Origin: an uncultured Microbacterium sp. | GTDB taxonomy: Bacteria; Actinomycetota; Actinomycetes; Actinomycetales; Microbacteriaceae | DNA: 28,162 nt | NCBI RefSeq assembly: GCF_943912325.1 | Contig: NZ_CALTTX010000031.1 | Location: 1 to 28,162, forward strand | Reading direction: 5' to 3' | Part shown: positions 15,394-23,074 of the stretch, piece by piece | Numbering within the stretch: position 1 is the first letter of the stretch | Layout of the letters: each line of letters starts with the position of its first letter | Program-made: the position numbers and the translations under genes | The notes under the pieces: generated by a model | Told to the model about the DNA's origin: nothing | Seen by the model: only the letters and a program-made list of their open reading frames with translations | The model's database searches: none

Positions 15394-15423
15394 AAGTCTT
15401 GGAACACGAGAAAGAGGTAGACC

Positions 15424-15720
15424 GTGTCGGTTTCCATCAAGCCGCTCGAAGACCGCATCGTCATCAAGCAGGTCGAGGCCGAGCAGACCACGGCGAGTGG
15501 TCTGGTCATCCCCGACACCGCGAAGGAGAAGCCCCAAGAGGGCGAGGTCGTGGCGGTCGGCCCCGGCCGTATCGACGACAACGGCAACCGCGTTCCGCTC
15601 GACGTTGCCGTCGGCGACCGCGTGCTGTACAGCAAGTACGGCGGCACCGAGGTGAAGTTCGGCGCCGAGGAATTCCTCGTGCTTTCGGCGCGCGACGTGC
15701 TCGCCGTCGTCGTTCGCTGA
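15424..15720 (+). CDS. groES: Co-chaperonin GroES (Hsp10)
   Basis: A 98-residue GroES, the heptameric lid of the GroEL folding chamber. The start VSIKPLEDRIVIKQVEAE, the mobile loop region (QTTASGLVIPDTAKEKPQEG), VVAVGPGR and the C-terminal YGGTEVKFGAEEFLVLSARDVLAVV are typical. GTG 15424 follows AAAGAGG at 6-nt spacing. The two CIRCE elements upstream show heat-shock control by HrcA. No groEL follows: the next gene is rarD with its own -10 element and a terminator lies between, so this groES is transcribed alone and groEL must be elsewhere. Confidence 0.98.
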   Translation: MSVSIKPLEDRIVIKQVEAEQTTASGLVIPDTAKEKPQEGEVVAVGPGRIDDNGNRVPLDVAVGDRVLYSKYGGTEVKFGAEEFLVLSARDVLAVVVR

Positions 15721-15753
15721 GCGAGCGCAGAGCCCTCGAACGTTTCGTTCGAT

Positions 15754-15787
15754 CGATGTCCCGGATGCCTCGGCATCCGGGACATCG
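15754..15787 (+). terminator. Rho-independent terminator after groES
   Basis: A stem of about 15 bp starts with CGATGTCCCGGATGC and returns as GCATCCGGGACATCG around a CTCG loop. It is followed by TCGTTTCT and later CTTTTCG. It lies 34 bp after the groES stop, making groES a single-gene unit. Confidence 0.85.
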
Positions 15788-15863
15788 TCGTTTCTGGCGC
15801 TTTTCGTACGACTCTTGACCGTCGGCGCGCACCCGCAGGCGCGTCGGTGTCGGAAGGCGGGCC

Positions 15864-15869
15864 TAGGCT
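15864..15869 (+). promoter_or_regulatory. -10-like TAGGCT for leaderless rarD
   Basis: TAGGCT ends 6 nt before the rarD GTG (spacer CGATTC). No Shine-Dalgarno sequence is present. Confidence 0.5.
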
Positions 15870-15875
15870 CGATTC

Positions 15876-16808
15876 GTGACCCCCGACGAGCAGAAACGCG
15901 AGCACACGATCGGTGGGCTGTACGCCTTTGCGGCCTATCTCTTGTGGGGTTTCTTCCCCGCATACTTCCTGCTGCTCCACCCCAGCGGCCCGTGGGAGAT
16001 CGTCGGCGCCCGCATCGTCTTCTCGCTCGTCTTCTGCGCGCTGCTGCTCTGGGTCCTCCGCGGCTACAAGCGGGTCTGGGCGATCCTGCGTAACCCGCGG
16101 CTCGCGGCGCTCATGGCGCTCGCGGGGGTACTGATCTACGTCAACTGGCAGACCTACATCATCGCGACCCTCACGGGCCACGTGATCGAGGCGAGCCTCG
16201 GGTACTTCATCAACCCGATCGTCACGGTGCTGCTCGGCGTTTTCGTGCTGCGCGAACGCCTGCGCGCGACGCAGTGGGTCGCGGTCGGGCTCGCCGTCGC
16301 TGCGGTCATCGTGCTCGTCGTGGCGTACGGAGCGTTCCCGTGGATGGCGCTGACGCTTGCCGCATCGTTCGGCGCGTACGGGCTCGTGAAAAAGAAGGTC
16401 GGGCCGCGGGTCGACGCTCTGAGCGGCCTCGCGATCGAGTCGCTGTGGATCACGCCGATCGCGATCGTGCAGCTCGTCGTCGTGGGCGTCACCACGGGGC
16501 TCACGTTCGGCACGGCGGGGGTCGGCCATACCCTGCTGCTCGCCGCGAGCGGCGTCGTCACGGCGATTCCGCTGTTGCTGTTCGCAGCCGGCGCCCGTCG
16601 CGCGCCCCTGACGCTCGTCGGGCTGCTGCAGTTCGTCGCGCCCATCATGATCTTCATCGCGGGTGCCTGGATCCTCGGCGAGCCCATGCCTCCCGAGCGC
16701 TGGATCGGGTTCGGCATCATCTGGGTCGCGCTGATCGTGCTGAGCGTCGACTCGCTTCTCTTCGCCCGCCGATCGCGCAAGGCTCCGGTCGTCGCAGAGG
16801 TCGTCTAG
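15876..16808 (+). CDS. rarD: EamA-family transporter RarD
   Basis: A 310-residue integral membrane protein of the drug/metabolite transporter superfamily, RarD type. The start GGLYAFAAYLLWGFFPAYF and the segment YVNWQTYIIATLTGHVIEASLGYFINPIVTVLLG (the N-W-Y and E-x-SLGYFINP pattern) are characteristic of RarD rather than general EamA proteins. About ten hydrophobic segments fit two five-helix repeats; the C-terminal tail RRSRKAPVVAEVV is cytoplasmic in type. E. coli RarD was named for chloramphenicol sensitivity, but the real substrate is not established. The stop TAG is the first of four repeated TAG-containing 16-bp units. Confidence 0.93.
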   Translation: MTPDEQKREHTIGGLYAFAAYLLWGFFPAYFLLLHPSGPWEIVGARIVFSLVFCALLLWVLRGYKRVWAILRNPRLAALMALAGVLIYVNWQTYIIATLTGHVIEASLGYFINPIVTVLLGVFVLRERLRATQWVAVGLAVAAVIVLVVAYGAFPWMALTLAASFGAYGLVKKKVGPRVDALSGLAIESLWITPIAIVQLVVVGVTTGLTFGTAGVGHTLLLAASGVVTAIPLLLFAAGARRAPLTLVGLLQFVAPIMIFIAGAWILGEPMPPERWIGFGIIWVALIVLSVDSLLFARRSRKAPVVAEVV

Positions 16809-16863
16809 GAGATTGGTCGTCTAGGACAATGGTCGTCTAGGACATTGCTCGTCTAGGACATTC
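16800..16863. repeat. Four tandem 16-bp repeats across the rarD stop codon
   Basis: Units of 16 bp, GTCGTCTAGGAGATTG, GTCGTCTAGGACAATG, GTCGTCTAGGACATTG and CTCGTCTAGGACATTC, run end to end from the last rarD codons. Each holds the TAG used as the rarD stop. Because 16 is not a multiple of three, successive TAGs fall in different frames. Confidence 0.9.
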
Positions 16864-17043
16864 CGCCGAGGCCCGTGATTGTCAGACAAGCGGCCTCTCG
16901 GTGAGGCATCCGTCGCCCCTTTGGTAACGATTCGATCCCGACGACATGTCGATCACCCACGGAACACACACTCGAAACAAATCGTCGGTAGTTTCCTCGA
17001 TACGCGGCCCCTGCCGTGCATCAAGAGTGAAAGGACGAACCAC
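16864..17043 (+). other. Upstream region of livJ
   Basis: About 180 bp without a gene between the tandem repeat and livJ. It is less G/C-rich than the genes. TGGTAACGAT at 16922-16931 is a possible extended -10, without a clear -35. GAAAGGAC at 17029-17036 is the livJ ribosome binding site. I see no convincing hairpin or leader peptide. Confidence 0.4.
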
Positions 17044-18363
17044 ATGGTTCACTCCCAGAAGCGGTGGGCATCGCTCGTCGCCGTCGCGGGTGTTGCAGTT
17101 CTCGCTCTCGCGGGTTGTTCGAGCTCGGGGTCGTCCCCGTCGTCGAGCGCCTCGGGTGGCGGAGCAGACGAAACCTTCAAGAGCCTCGACTGTGCTTCGG
17201 GCACCACGAGCGCGACGACCCTCAAGGTCGGCACGCTGCTCCCCACGACCGGCACGCTCGCGTTCCTCGGCCCGCCCGAGATCTCGGGTGTCGGCCTCGC
17301 GACGGCAGACATCGCGGCCGCTGGCGACAGCGCGTGCAACCTCTGGACCGACTCGGGCGACAGCAACGACATGTCGGTTTCGTCGGCTTCGGCTGACCGC
17401 CTGATCAACGAGAAGGTTTCGTTCGTCATCGGTGCTGCTTCGTCGTCGGTTTCGCTCAACGTCGTCGACAAGCTCACCAAGAGCGCGAGCCCGATCGTGC
17501 AGATCTCGCCCGCCAACACGGCCGCCAAGCTCTCGGGCTACTCGTCGTTCTACTTCCGCACCGCTCCGCCGGACACGGTGCAGGGTTCGGCGCTCGGCCA
17601 GCTCATCACGAGCGACGGCAACGCCAAGGTCGCCTTCCTCGTCTTCAATGACGCGTACGGCACGGGCCTGCGCGACGTCATCCAGAAGACGGTCGAAGAC
17701 GCCGGCGGCTCGATCACCTACGGTGCCGAGGGCGCGAGCCAGGAGTTCCCCCCGGGACAGACGACGTTCTCGTCGGAGGTCACGGCGGCCAAGGCCAGCA
17801 ACCCGGACGCCATCGTCGTGATCGCGTTCGACGAGACCAAGTCGATCATCCCCGAGCTGCAGGCTCAGGGTTGGGACATGTCGAAGATCTACATGACCGA
17901 CGGCAACACGTCCGACTACGGCAAGGACTTCCAGGCCGGCACGCTCAAGGGTGCGCAGGGCACGATCCCCGGCGCCAACCCCGCCGACGACTTCAAGAAG
18001 CGCGCCTCGGCGTGGCACAAGCAGGTCGAGGGTTCGGAGCTGTCCGACTACTCGTACGCGGCTGAGTCGTACGACGCGACGATCCTCGCGGGCCTCGCGG
18101 CGATCAAGGGCGGCGCGACCGACCCCGCCACGATTCAGGCGAACCTGCACGCGGTGTCGGGAGCGAACGGCGGCGAAGAGTGCACGTCGTACGCTGCCTG
18201 CAAGGCGTTGCTGAAGGACGGCAAGGACATCCAGTACAAGGGTGTTTCGGGCGCCGGTCCCTTCAACGACAAGAACGACCCGTCGTCGGCCTTCATCGGC
18301 ATCTACAAGTACGACGAGAACAACAAGCCGATCTGGCAGTCGGCGGTCGAGGGCAAGTCCTGA
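17044..18363 (+). CDS. livJ: Branched-chain amino acid ABC transporter, substrate-binding lipoprotein
   Basis: A 439-residue Leu/Ile/Val-type periplasmic-binding-fold protein (Peripla_BP_6 family). The N-terminus is a lipoprotein signal with lipobox LALAGC and lipidated Cys25, then a Ser/Gly-rich linker. The binding domain begins at TTLKVGTLLPTTGTLAFLGPPEISGVGLA and includes VSFVIGAASSSVSLNVVDKL and KVAFLVFNDAYGTGLRDV, as in LivJ/LivK. ATG 17044 has GAAAGGAC upstream, and an open frame further upstream has no signal. It converges on livF, facing the permease operon rather than leading it. Codon use is strongly biased with few rare codons, suggesting high expression. The true ligand may be another amino acid or amide. 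Confidence 0.93.
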   Translation: MVHSQKRWASLVAVAGVAVLALAGCSSSGSSPSSSASGGGADETFKSLDCASGTTSATTLKVGTLLPTTGTLAFLGPPEISGVGLATADIAAAGDSACNLWTDSGDSNDMSVSSASADRLINEKVSFVIGAASSSVSLNVVDKLTKSASPIVQISPANTAAKLSGYSSFYFRTAPPDTVQGSALGQLITSDGNAKVAFLVFNDAYGTGLRDVIQKTVEDAGGSITYGAEGASQEFPPGQTTFSSEVTAAKASNPDAIVVIAFDETKSIIPELQAQGWDMSKIYMTDGNTSDYGKDFQAGTLKGAQGTIPGANPADDFKKRASAWHKQVEGSELSDYSYAAESYDATILAGLAAIKGGATDPATIQANLHAVSGANGGEECTSYAACKALLKDGKDIQYKGVSGAGPFNDKNDPSSAFIGIYKYDENNKPIWQSAVEGKS

Positions 18364-18395
18364 ACCGTGTGACACCAGGCGACTAGTTCGCAGCG

Positions 18396-18425
18396 AGGGG
18401 CCCCGGGATTCGTCCCGGGGCCCCT
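18396..18425. terminator. Strong terminator hairpin after livJ
   Basis: A perfect 13-bp, almost all G/C stem (AGGGGCCCCGGGA with its complement) is capped by a TTCG tetraloop, 32 bp after the livJ stop. There is no T-tract. Confidence 0.8.
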
Positions 18426-18451
18426 TCGCGCGCGCCCCGCGCGCAGCGCGA

Positions 18452-18492
18452 AAGAGGGGGAGTGGATGCCTCAAGCATCCGCTCCCCCTCTT
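18452..18492. terminator. Bidirectional terminator between livJ and livF
   Basis: An 18-bp stem with one G-T pair and a 5-nt loop is formed by AAGAGGGGGAGTGGATGC and GCATCCGCTCCCCCTCTT. On the minus strand the stem is followed by TTT, fitting termination of livF; it can fold on the plus strand as well. Confidence 0.75.
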
Positions 18493-18519
18493 AGTGTGCG
18501 TGCGGCGCTCACGCACACT
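18493..18519. terminator. Third hairpin between livJ and livF
   Basis: AGTGTGCGTG and CACGCACACT form a perfect 10-bp stem with a 7-nt loop, directly adjoining the previous hairpin. It would be the first structure met by transcripts leaving livF. Confidence 0.6.
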
Positions 18520-18540
18520 TCGGCGCGCGCGCCGCGAGGT

Positions 18541-19320
18541 TCACGCCGGGTGCGGCGCCGCCTCGGCCTCGACGTCGGTCGCGAGCGTGCCGAGGTAGAG
18601 CTGGATGACCTTGGGGTCCTTCGCGAGCTCGCGGCCCGTGCCCGTGTAGGCGTCGCGACCCTGGTCGAGCACGTAGGCACGGTCGCAGATCTGCAGGCAG
18701 CGCCGCGCGTTCTGCTCGACCATGATGACCGAGACGCCCGCCTTGTTGATGCGGCGCGTGCGCAGGAACGTCTCGTCCTGACGCACGGGCGAAAGCCCCG
18801 CCGACGGCTCGTCGAGCAGCAGCACCGAGGGGTCCATCATGAGCGCGCGCGCCATCGCGACGGACTGCCGCTCACCGCCCGAGAGTGAGCCTGCGCGCTG
18901 CGCGCGACGCTCCGCCAGTACGGGGAAGATCTCGAAGATCTTCTCGAGCTGCGAACGGAACTGCTTGGGGCGCTGGTAGATACCCATCTGCAGGTTCTCT
19001 TCGATCGAGAGCGACGGGAAGACGTTGTTGGTCTGCGGCACGAAGCCGACGCCGCCCCGCACGAGGCGGTTCGGCTTCCATCCCGTGATGTCTTGACCCT
19101 TGAGCGTCACCGACCCCTGGCGGATCGAGACCTGACCGAACACGGCCTTGAGGAACGTCGATTTACCGGCGCCGTTCGGACCGATGATCCCGATGAGCTC
19201 GCCGGGGCGCGCCTCGATGTTGACGCCGTTGAGGATGTTGATCCCCGGCAGGTATCCCGCGTGCAGATCGCGCGCGATGAGCACGGGCTCTTCGGTCGTG
19301 GCCGTTGCTTCTGAGCTCAT
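18541..19320 (-). CDS. livF: Branched-chain amino acid ABC transporter ATPase LivF
   Basis: A 259-residue ABC ATPase. Walker A GPNGAGKST is at residues 47-55, the Q-loop in GFVPQTNNVFPSLSIEENL, the signature LSGGERQSVAMARAL at 146-160, Walker B VLLLDEPSAGLSP at 166-178 and the switch region IMVEQNARRCLQI afterwards; VEQN in place of a histidine is usual for LivF. A 10-residue polar N-terminus and a 20-residue Ala/Glu-rich C-terminus are extra. The ATG overlaps the livG stop by 4 nt. It is the last gene of the livH-livM-livG-livF operon, ending at the hairpin cluster. Confidence 0.96.
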   Translation of the reverse strand: MSSEATATTEEPVLIARDLHAGYLPGINILNGVNIEARPGELIGIIGPNGAGKSTFLKAVFGQVSIRQGSVTLKGQDITGWKPNRLVRGGVGFVPQTNNVFPSLSIEENLQMGIYQRPKQFRSQLEKIFEIFPVLAERRAQRAGSLSGGERQSVAMARALMMDPSVLLLDEPSAGLSPVRQDETFLRTRRINKAGVSVIMVEQNARRCLQICDRAYVLDQGRDAYTGTGRELAKDPKVIQLYLGTLATDVEAEAAPHPA

Positions 19321-20402
19321 GACTGCTGCCCGCCTTCCTTGGCTTCGCCGCGCTCCGCGAGCGCCGCGACGCGTTCCTCTTCTGCGGCGTCCTCAGCCGC
19401 CACCTCTTCGGCGATCCGGATGGCCGCGGTCTCGGACAAGAGCGCATCGTCGCCGAGGTCGGTGTCATGGTGGGCGCCGAGATAAGCATCCACGACCGCC
19501 TGTTGATTCATCACGTCGGATGCCGGGCCTTCCGCCACGACCGTTCCTTGCGCCATCACGACGACCCAGTCCGAGATGTGGCGCACCATGTGCATGTCGT
19601 GCTCGACGAACAGCACCGTCATGCCTTCGTCGCGAAGCGCCTGGATGTGCCCGAGCAGCGACTGCGTCAGCGCGGGGTTGACGCCGGCCATGGGCTCATC
19701 GAGCATGATCATCTTCGGATCGCTCATGAGAGCGCGCGCCATCTCGAGCAGCTTCTTCTGACCGCCCGAGAGCGAACCGGCGAGGTCGTTGCGCTTTTCG
19801 TAGAGCTTGAAGCGCTGGAGCAGCTCTTCGGCCTTCGCCGTGATCTCGCGCTCGCGCTTTGCCCACAGCGGCTTCACGAGCGCGACGAGCAGGTTTTCGC
19901 CCGACTGATCGCGCGCGCCGAGCAACATGTTGTCGAGCACCGTCATGCGCGAGAGCGCCTTGGTCAGCTGGAACGTCCGCACCATTCCCGAGCGGGCGAC
20001 TTTGGATGCCGCGGTGTTGCCGATTACGCGTCCGTCGAACTTCCACGACGCTGCGTCGCTCGCCGAGGGCCCGCCGATCAGGCGCTTCGCGCTGGTCGGC
20101 TTGTCGAAGCCCGTGATGAGGTTGAAGAACGTCGTCTTGCCGGCGCCGTTCGGGCCGATGAGGGCCGTGATGATGCCGCGCTGCACCTCGAGGTGCGACA
20201 CGTCGACGGCCGTCATACCGCCGAACTGGCGCACGATGTTGTCGACGACGAGGATCGGGTCGGGCTTTGCCGAGCCGGGCTCGTGTGGCACATCGGCGAG
20301 CGCCTGGCGCGCAGCGCGGGCGAGGGGCGCCGTTTCGGGAGCGGGATCGGTCGCGAGGGCGCCTGTGGCCCCGGCATCCGTCTGCGCGTCTGAATCAGAC
20401 AT
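19317..20402 (-). CDS. livG: Branched-chain amino acid ABC transporter ATPase LivG
   Basis: A 361-residue ABC ATPase of the LivG type. Walker A IGPNGAGKTTFFNLITGF is at residues 82-99, then MVRTFQLTKALSRMTVLDNMLLGA, the signature LSGGQKKLLEMARAL, Walker B MIMLDEPMAGVNP and FVEHDMHMVRHISD with the H-loop histidine. The length is about 100 residues above the typical 255. The surplus is a 48-residue Ala/Asp-rich N-terminus before PILVVDNIVRQFGG and a 60-residue acidic Glu/Ala-rich C-terminus (ETAAIRIAEEVAAEDAAEEE), both likely disordered. The ATG overlaps the livM stop region by 8 nt. Confidence 0.96.
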   Translation of the reverse strand: MSDSDAQTDAGATGALATDPAPETAPLARAARQALADVPHEPGSAKPDPILVVDNIVRQFGGMTAVDVSHLEVQRGIITALIGPNGAGKTTFFNLITGFDKPTSAKRLIGGPSASDAASWKFDGRVIGNTAASKVARSGMVRTFQLTKALSRMTVLDNMLLGARDQSGENLLVALVKPLWAKREREITAKAEELLQRFKLYEKRNDLAGSLSGGQKKLLEMARALMSDPKMIMLDEPMAGVNPALTQSLLGHIQALRDEGMTVLFVEHDMHMVRHISDWVVVMAQGTVVAEGPASDVMNQQAVVDAYLGAHHDTDLGDDALLSETAAIRIAEEVAAEDAAEEERVAALAERGEAKEGGQQS

Positions 20403-21378
20403 TGAAGCTCAGCTCCTTCTTGTTGCCGAGGATGCCCTGCGGGCGGAAGATGACGAGCAGCATGAGGGCGACGCCGATGAGGATCCACGAGAACTGATCC
20501 GTCTGCTGCGTCGACATGATGTCGGACGGCACGACCATCTGGGTGACGCCCTGAATGAAGATGCGGACGACGAAGAACAGGATCGCGCCGAGCACGGGCC
20601 CGAAGATCGTCGCGGCACCACCGAGCAGCAGGGCCGTCCAGATGAAGAACGTCATCGAGCGGCCGAGGGCGTCGGGCTGCACCGAGCTCGGGATCACATA
20701 GATCACGCCCGCGAGCGCGCCGATCGCGCCACCGAGAATGAGCGACTGCATCTTGTAGGCGTAGGCGCTCTTGCCGAGGCTGCGCACGGCGTCTTCGTCT
20801 TCACGGATGCCCTTGAGAACGCGGCCCCACGGGCTGCGGATCAGCAGCCAGACGAAGACCGACAGCAGTGCGACGAGCCCCCACGCGACGAAGCGCACCC
20901 ACCAGCCCGAGACACCGACGTTCTCGTATTCGAACCAGAGCAGCTTCGTCGATCCTTCGGGGAAGAACGACAGCTCGTTGAACGGGTCGCGGTACTGCGC
21001 ACCCGGGATGCCGTTGGAGCCACCCGTGATCGGGCCCATGAGCGAGGAGCGCCCGACCATGCGCACGATCTCGGCGGCCGAGATCGTCACGATCGAGAGG
21101 TAGTCGCCGCGCAGCTTCAGCGTCGGGAAGCCGAGCAAGAAGCTGAAGATGACGACCACGACGAGCGAGATCAGCAGCGACAGCCAGAACCCGAGGCCCG
21201 CCTCGATCGAGACCGCGAAGCCGTAGGCGCCGAGCAGCATGAAGCCCGCCTGACCCATGTTGAGCAGGCCGGTGTACCCGAAGTGCAAGTTGAGACCGAT
21301 CGCGGCGATGGCGAGCGCGGCGGTCGTCGGGGCGATCGCGATCGCCGACATGTTGAACAGCAGCGTCATGAAATCCAT
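20395..21378 (-). CDS. livM: Branched-chain amino acid ABC transporter permease LivM
   Basis: A 327-residue LivM-type permease. The family N-terminal pattern AIAAIGLNLHFGYTGLLNMGQAGFMLLGAY is at about residues 24-53, followed by LGFPTLKLRGDYLSIVTISAAEIVR and the coupling segment SPWGRVLKGIREDEDAVRSLGKSAYAYKMQSL, which contacts the ATPases. About eight to nine hydrophobic segments are visible. The C-terminus VIFRPQGILGNKKE is typical. It begins 3 bp after the livH stop and overlaps livG by 8 bp. The extracytoplasmic loop around residues 120-150 (DPFNELSFFPEGSTKLLWFEYENVG, written here as a region) is somewhat long. Confidence 0.95.
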   Translation of the reverse strand: MDFMTLLFNMSAIAIAPTTAALAIAAIGLNLHFGYTGLLNMGQAGFMLLGAYGFAVSIEAGLGFWLSLLISLVVVVIFSFLLGFPTLKLRGDYLSIVTISAAEIVRMVGRSSLMGPITGGSNGIPGAQYRDPFNELSFFPEGSTKLLWFEYENVGVSGWWVRFVAWGLVALLSVFVWLLIRSPWGRVLKGIREDEDAVRSLGKSAYAYKMQSLILGGAIGALAGVIYVIPSSVQPDALGRSMTFFIWTALLLGGAATIFGPVLGAILFFVVRIFIQGVTQMVVPSDIMSTQQTDQFSWILIGVALMLLVIFRPQGILGNKKELSFNV

Positions 21379-21381
21379 GGC

Positions 21382-22767
21382 TCAGCCCACCCGTTCCTTG
21401 CGTCCGAACAGACCCTGTGGTCGCACGAGCAGCAGCAGGATCAGCAGCAGCAGCGCCGTGGCGTATTTGAAGTCGCCGGGCAACCAGATGTTGGTCAGCT
21501 CGACGGTCATGCCGATGATGAGAGCCCCTATGAGGGCGCCGAAGGCGGTACCGAGACCGCCGAGCGTCACGGCCGAGAACAGCAGCAGCAACAGCTGCAT
21601 GCCGGTCATCCAGTTGATGCCGTTGAAGACGAGACCGAGGAAGATGCCCGCAAGGCCCGCGAGCGCCGCCGAGATCGTCCAGATCAGGCGGATGACGCCG
21701 TCGACGTCGATTCCCGACGCGGCGGCGAGCGAGGGGTTATCGCTCACGGCGCGAGTTGCGCGGCCGACGCGGGTGTAGAGCAGGAATCCGCCCGCCCCCG
21801 CAAGCACGACGACCGCGACGCCCATCGCCCAGAGCGAGTCGACGCTGAGGGTCACGGGGCCGATCGCGACGGGCACGGGGTTCGCGGTCACGATGCGCAC
21901 GGTCGAGGCGCCGATGAAGAACTGGAACGTGTACTGCAGCGCGAGCGAGAGGCCGATCGTGACGATCATGAGCTGGTTGATGCTCAGGCGCTTGCGGCGC
22001 AGCGGCTTCCAGATGACGACGTCTTGGAAGAACCCGAACGCCGCACAGAGCACCACGACGATCACGCCCGCGAGCCAGAGGTTGAGGCCGAGCTGATTGG
22101 CGAAGACGAAGGCGAGCAGACCGCCGACGGTGACCATCTCGCCGTGCGCGAAGTTCGAGATGCCGGTCGTGCCGTAGATGAGCGAGAGCCCGACGGCCGC
22201 AAGAGCGAGCAAAAGACCGAGTCGCAGACCGGATGCCGCCTGTTGCGCGAGCCGGTCCCAGTCGAAGCCGGACGTGGCCTCGGCCGCGCCTCCGTTCCCA
22301 GCGTTGCCCGTGTTTCCGGCCCCGTCGGCCTTCACCGAGAACAGCACGGCGGTGTTGGCGCCGAGAGTCACGGGTCGCTTCTGCGTGGCCTCGCCGTTCA
22401 GCGTCGCTCCGTCGGGGAGCGTCGTCGCGTCGATCGTCACGGTGTAGTCACCGGGAGCCTCGACCGCGATCGACCAGCGGCTCTCGTCGTCGGTCTTGGC
22501 CGAGAACGTACCGCCGGGGCCCGTCGCGGTCACGAGCACGTCTTTGCCGACCGAGCCGAGGCGGCCCGTGAGGCAGCCGACCGTGCTCGAGGCGACACAG
22601 TCCTCGGTCTGCAGGGTGGCGGTGGACGAGCCCGAGCCTGATGCGGCGTCGTCGGCGTGAGCCGGCAGGCCGAGGGACAGGAGCAGGAGCGCGAGGAGCG
22701 CCGCGAAGAGAAGGAGAGGCCCGCGCCGTAGCGAAGCCCTCCGTGGGGTGACAGGCGTGAGACTCAC
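21382..22767 (-). CDS. livH: LivH-type permease fused to an N-terminal secreted domain
   Basis: A 461-residue protein in two parts. Residues 170-461 are a normal-length LivH permease (LRLGLLLALAAVGLSLIYG, ISNFAHGEMVTVGG, SINQLMIVTIGLSLALQY, ending LVRPQGLFGRKERVG). Residues 1-38 form a signal peptide (RRGPLLLFAALLALLLLSLG, then PAHADD). Residues 51-147 look like a beta-sandwich of the carboxypeptidase-regulatory/Ig-like kind (VLVTATGPGGTFSAKTDDE, WSIAVEAPGDYTVTIDA) with two cysteines at 57 and 65, and a Gly/Asn linker joins the parts. GTG 22767 has GGAGGG 4 nt upstream and directly precedes the signal peptide; a longer frame has no signal. The role of the added domain is unknown. Confidence 0.9.
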   Translation of the reverse strand: MSLTPVTPRRASLRRGPLLLFAALLALLLLSLGLPAHADDAASGSGSSTATLQTEDCVASSTVGCLTGRLGSVGKDVLVTATGPGGTFSAKTDDESRWSIAVEAPGDYTVTIDATTLPDGATLNGEATQKRPVTLGANTAVLFSVKADGAGNTGNAGNGGAAEATSGFDWDRLAQQAASGLRLGLLLALAAVGLSLIYGTTGISNFAHGEMVTVGGLLAFVFANQLGLNLWLAGVIVVVLCAAFGFFQDVVIWKPLRRKRLSINQLMIVTIGLSLALQYTFQFFIGASTVRIVTANPVPVAIGPVTLSVDSLWAMGVAVVVLAGAGGFLLYTRVGRATRAVSDNPSLAAASGIDVDGVIRLIWTISAALAGLAGIFLGLVFNGINWMTGMQLLLLLFSAVTLGGLGTAFGALIGALIIGMTVELTNIWLPGDFKYATALLLLILLLLVRPQGLFGRKERVG

Positions 22768-23030
22768 GAGCCCTCCAGGTCTAGCCCGCGGCGTGCGCCC
22801 GGACGAATCATCATCGTGCGCGCGCCATCTCGCGGGGTCGCATCGACATTGATGAGACGGTACGAGCGTAATGTGTCGGCGGTGTTTCGCCCCCTTTAGC
22901 ACTGCCGCCCCGTGACCGAAATGTGAGGTCCGGAGTGGGTGGACTGCTCCGTGGGAGGGCGCCCCCTGCTGCCGACGCGCACGTGCCCCGGGCCGCCCCC
23001 GGGAACATAATCGGCCCCGCGAGCGCTGAG

Positions 23031-23036
23031 TAGAAT
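23031..23036 (+). promoter_or_regulatory. -10-like TAGAAT for guaB
   Basis: TAGAAT ends 38 nt before the GTG chosen for guaB and 5 nt before an in-frame upstream GTG at 23042. It therefore supports either a short leader of about 30 nt or a leaderless start. Confidence 0.5.
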
Positions 23037-23062
23037 CAAGAGTGCTGCCGAGGAGCGTCCTG

Positions 23063-23068
23063 AGGAGG
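23063..23068 (+). promoter_or_regulatory. guaB ribosome binding site AGGAGG
   Basis: A full AGGAGG stands 6 nt before the GTG at 23075. It is the reason for choosing that start over the in-frame GTG at 23042. Confidence 0.7.
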
Positions 23069-23074
23069 ATTTCT

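Larger units (their letters stand above)
22768..23074. other. Divergent intergenic region between livH and guaB
   Basis: This 307-bp stretch holds the livH ribosome site (rc GGAGGG), the guaB AGGAGG and a TAGAAT hexamer. No gene of its own is visible. On the livH side no clear -35/-10 pair could be chosen, although TACGCT on the minus strand near 22869 is possible. No purine riboswitch-like fold was recognised upstream of guaB. Confidence 0.5.

Noticed and set aside
16800..16863. The 16-bp tandem array as a CRISPR remnant
   Set aside because: The units adjoin with no spacers and no cas genes are present.
19927..22641. A 904-codon open frame on the plus strand opposite the liv operon
   Set aside because: It is antisense to livG, livM and livH, is charged and low in complexity with no recognisable domain, and follows from high GC content with few stops.
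22896..22904. TTAGCACTG in the livH-guaB gap as a CIRCE half-site
   Set aside because: No complementary arm follows after 9 nt, so there is no HrcA operator.
22983..23003. CCCGGG-containing hairpin before guaB as a purine riboswitch
   Set aside because: It lies upstream of the -10 element and lacks any purine aptamer core; it is simple GC-rich palindromic sequence.
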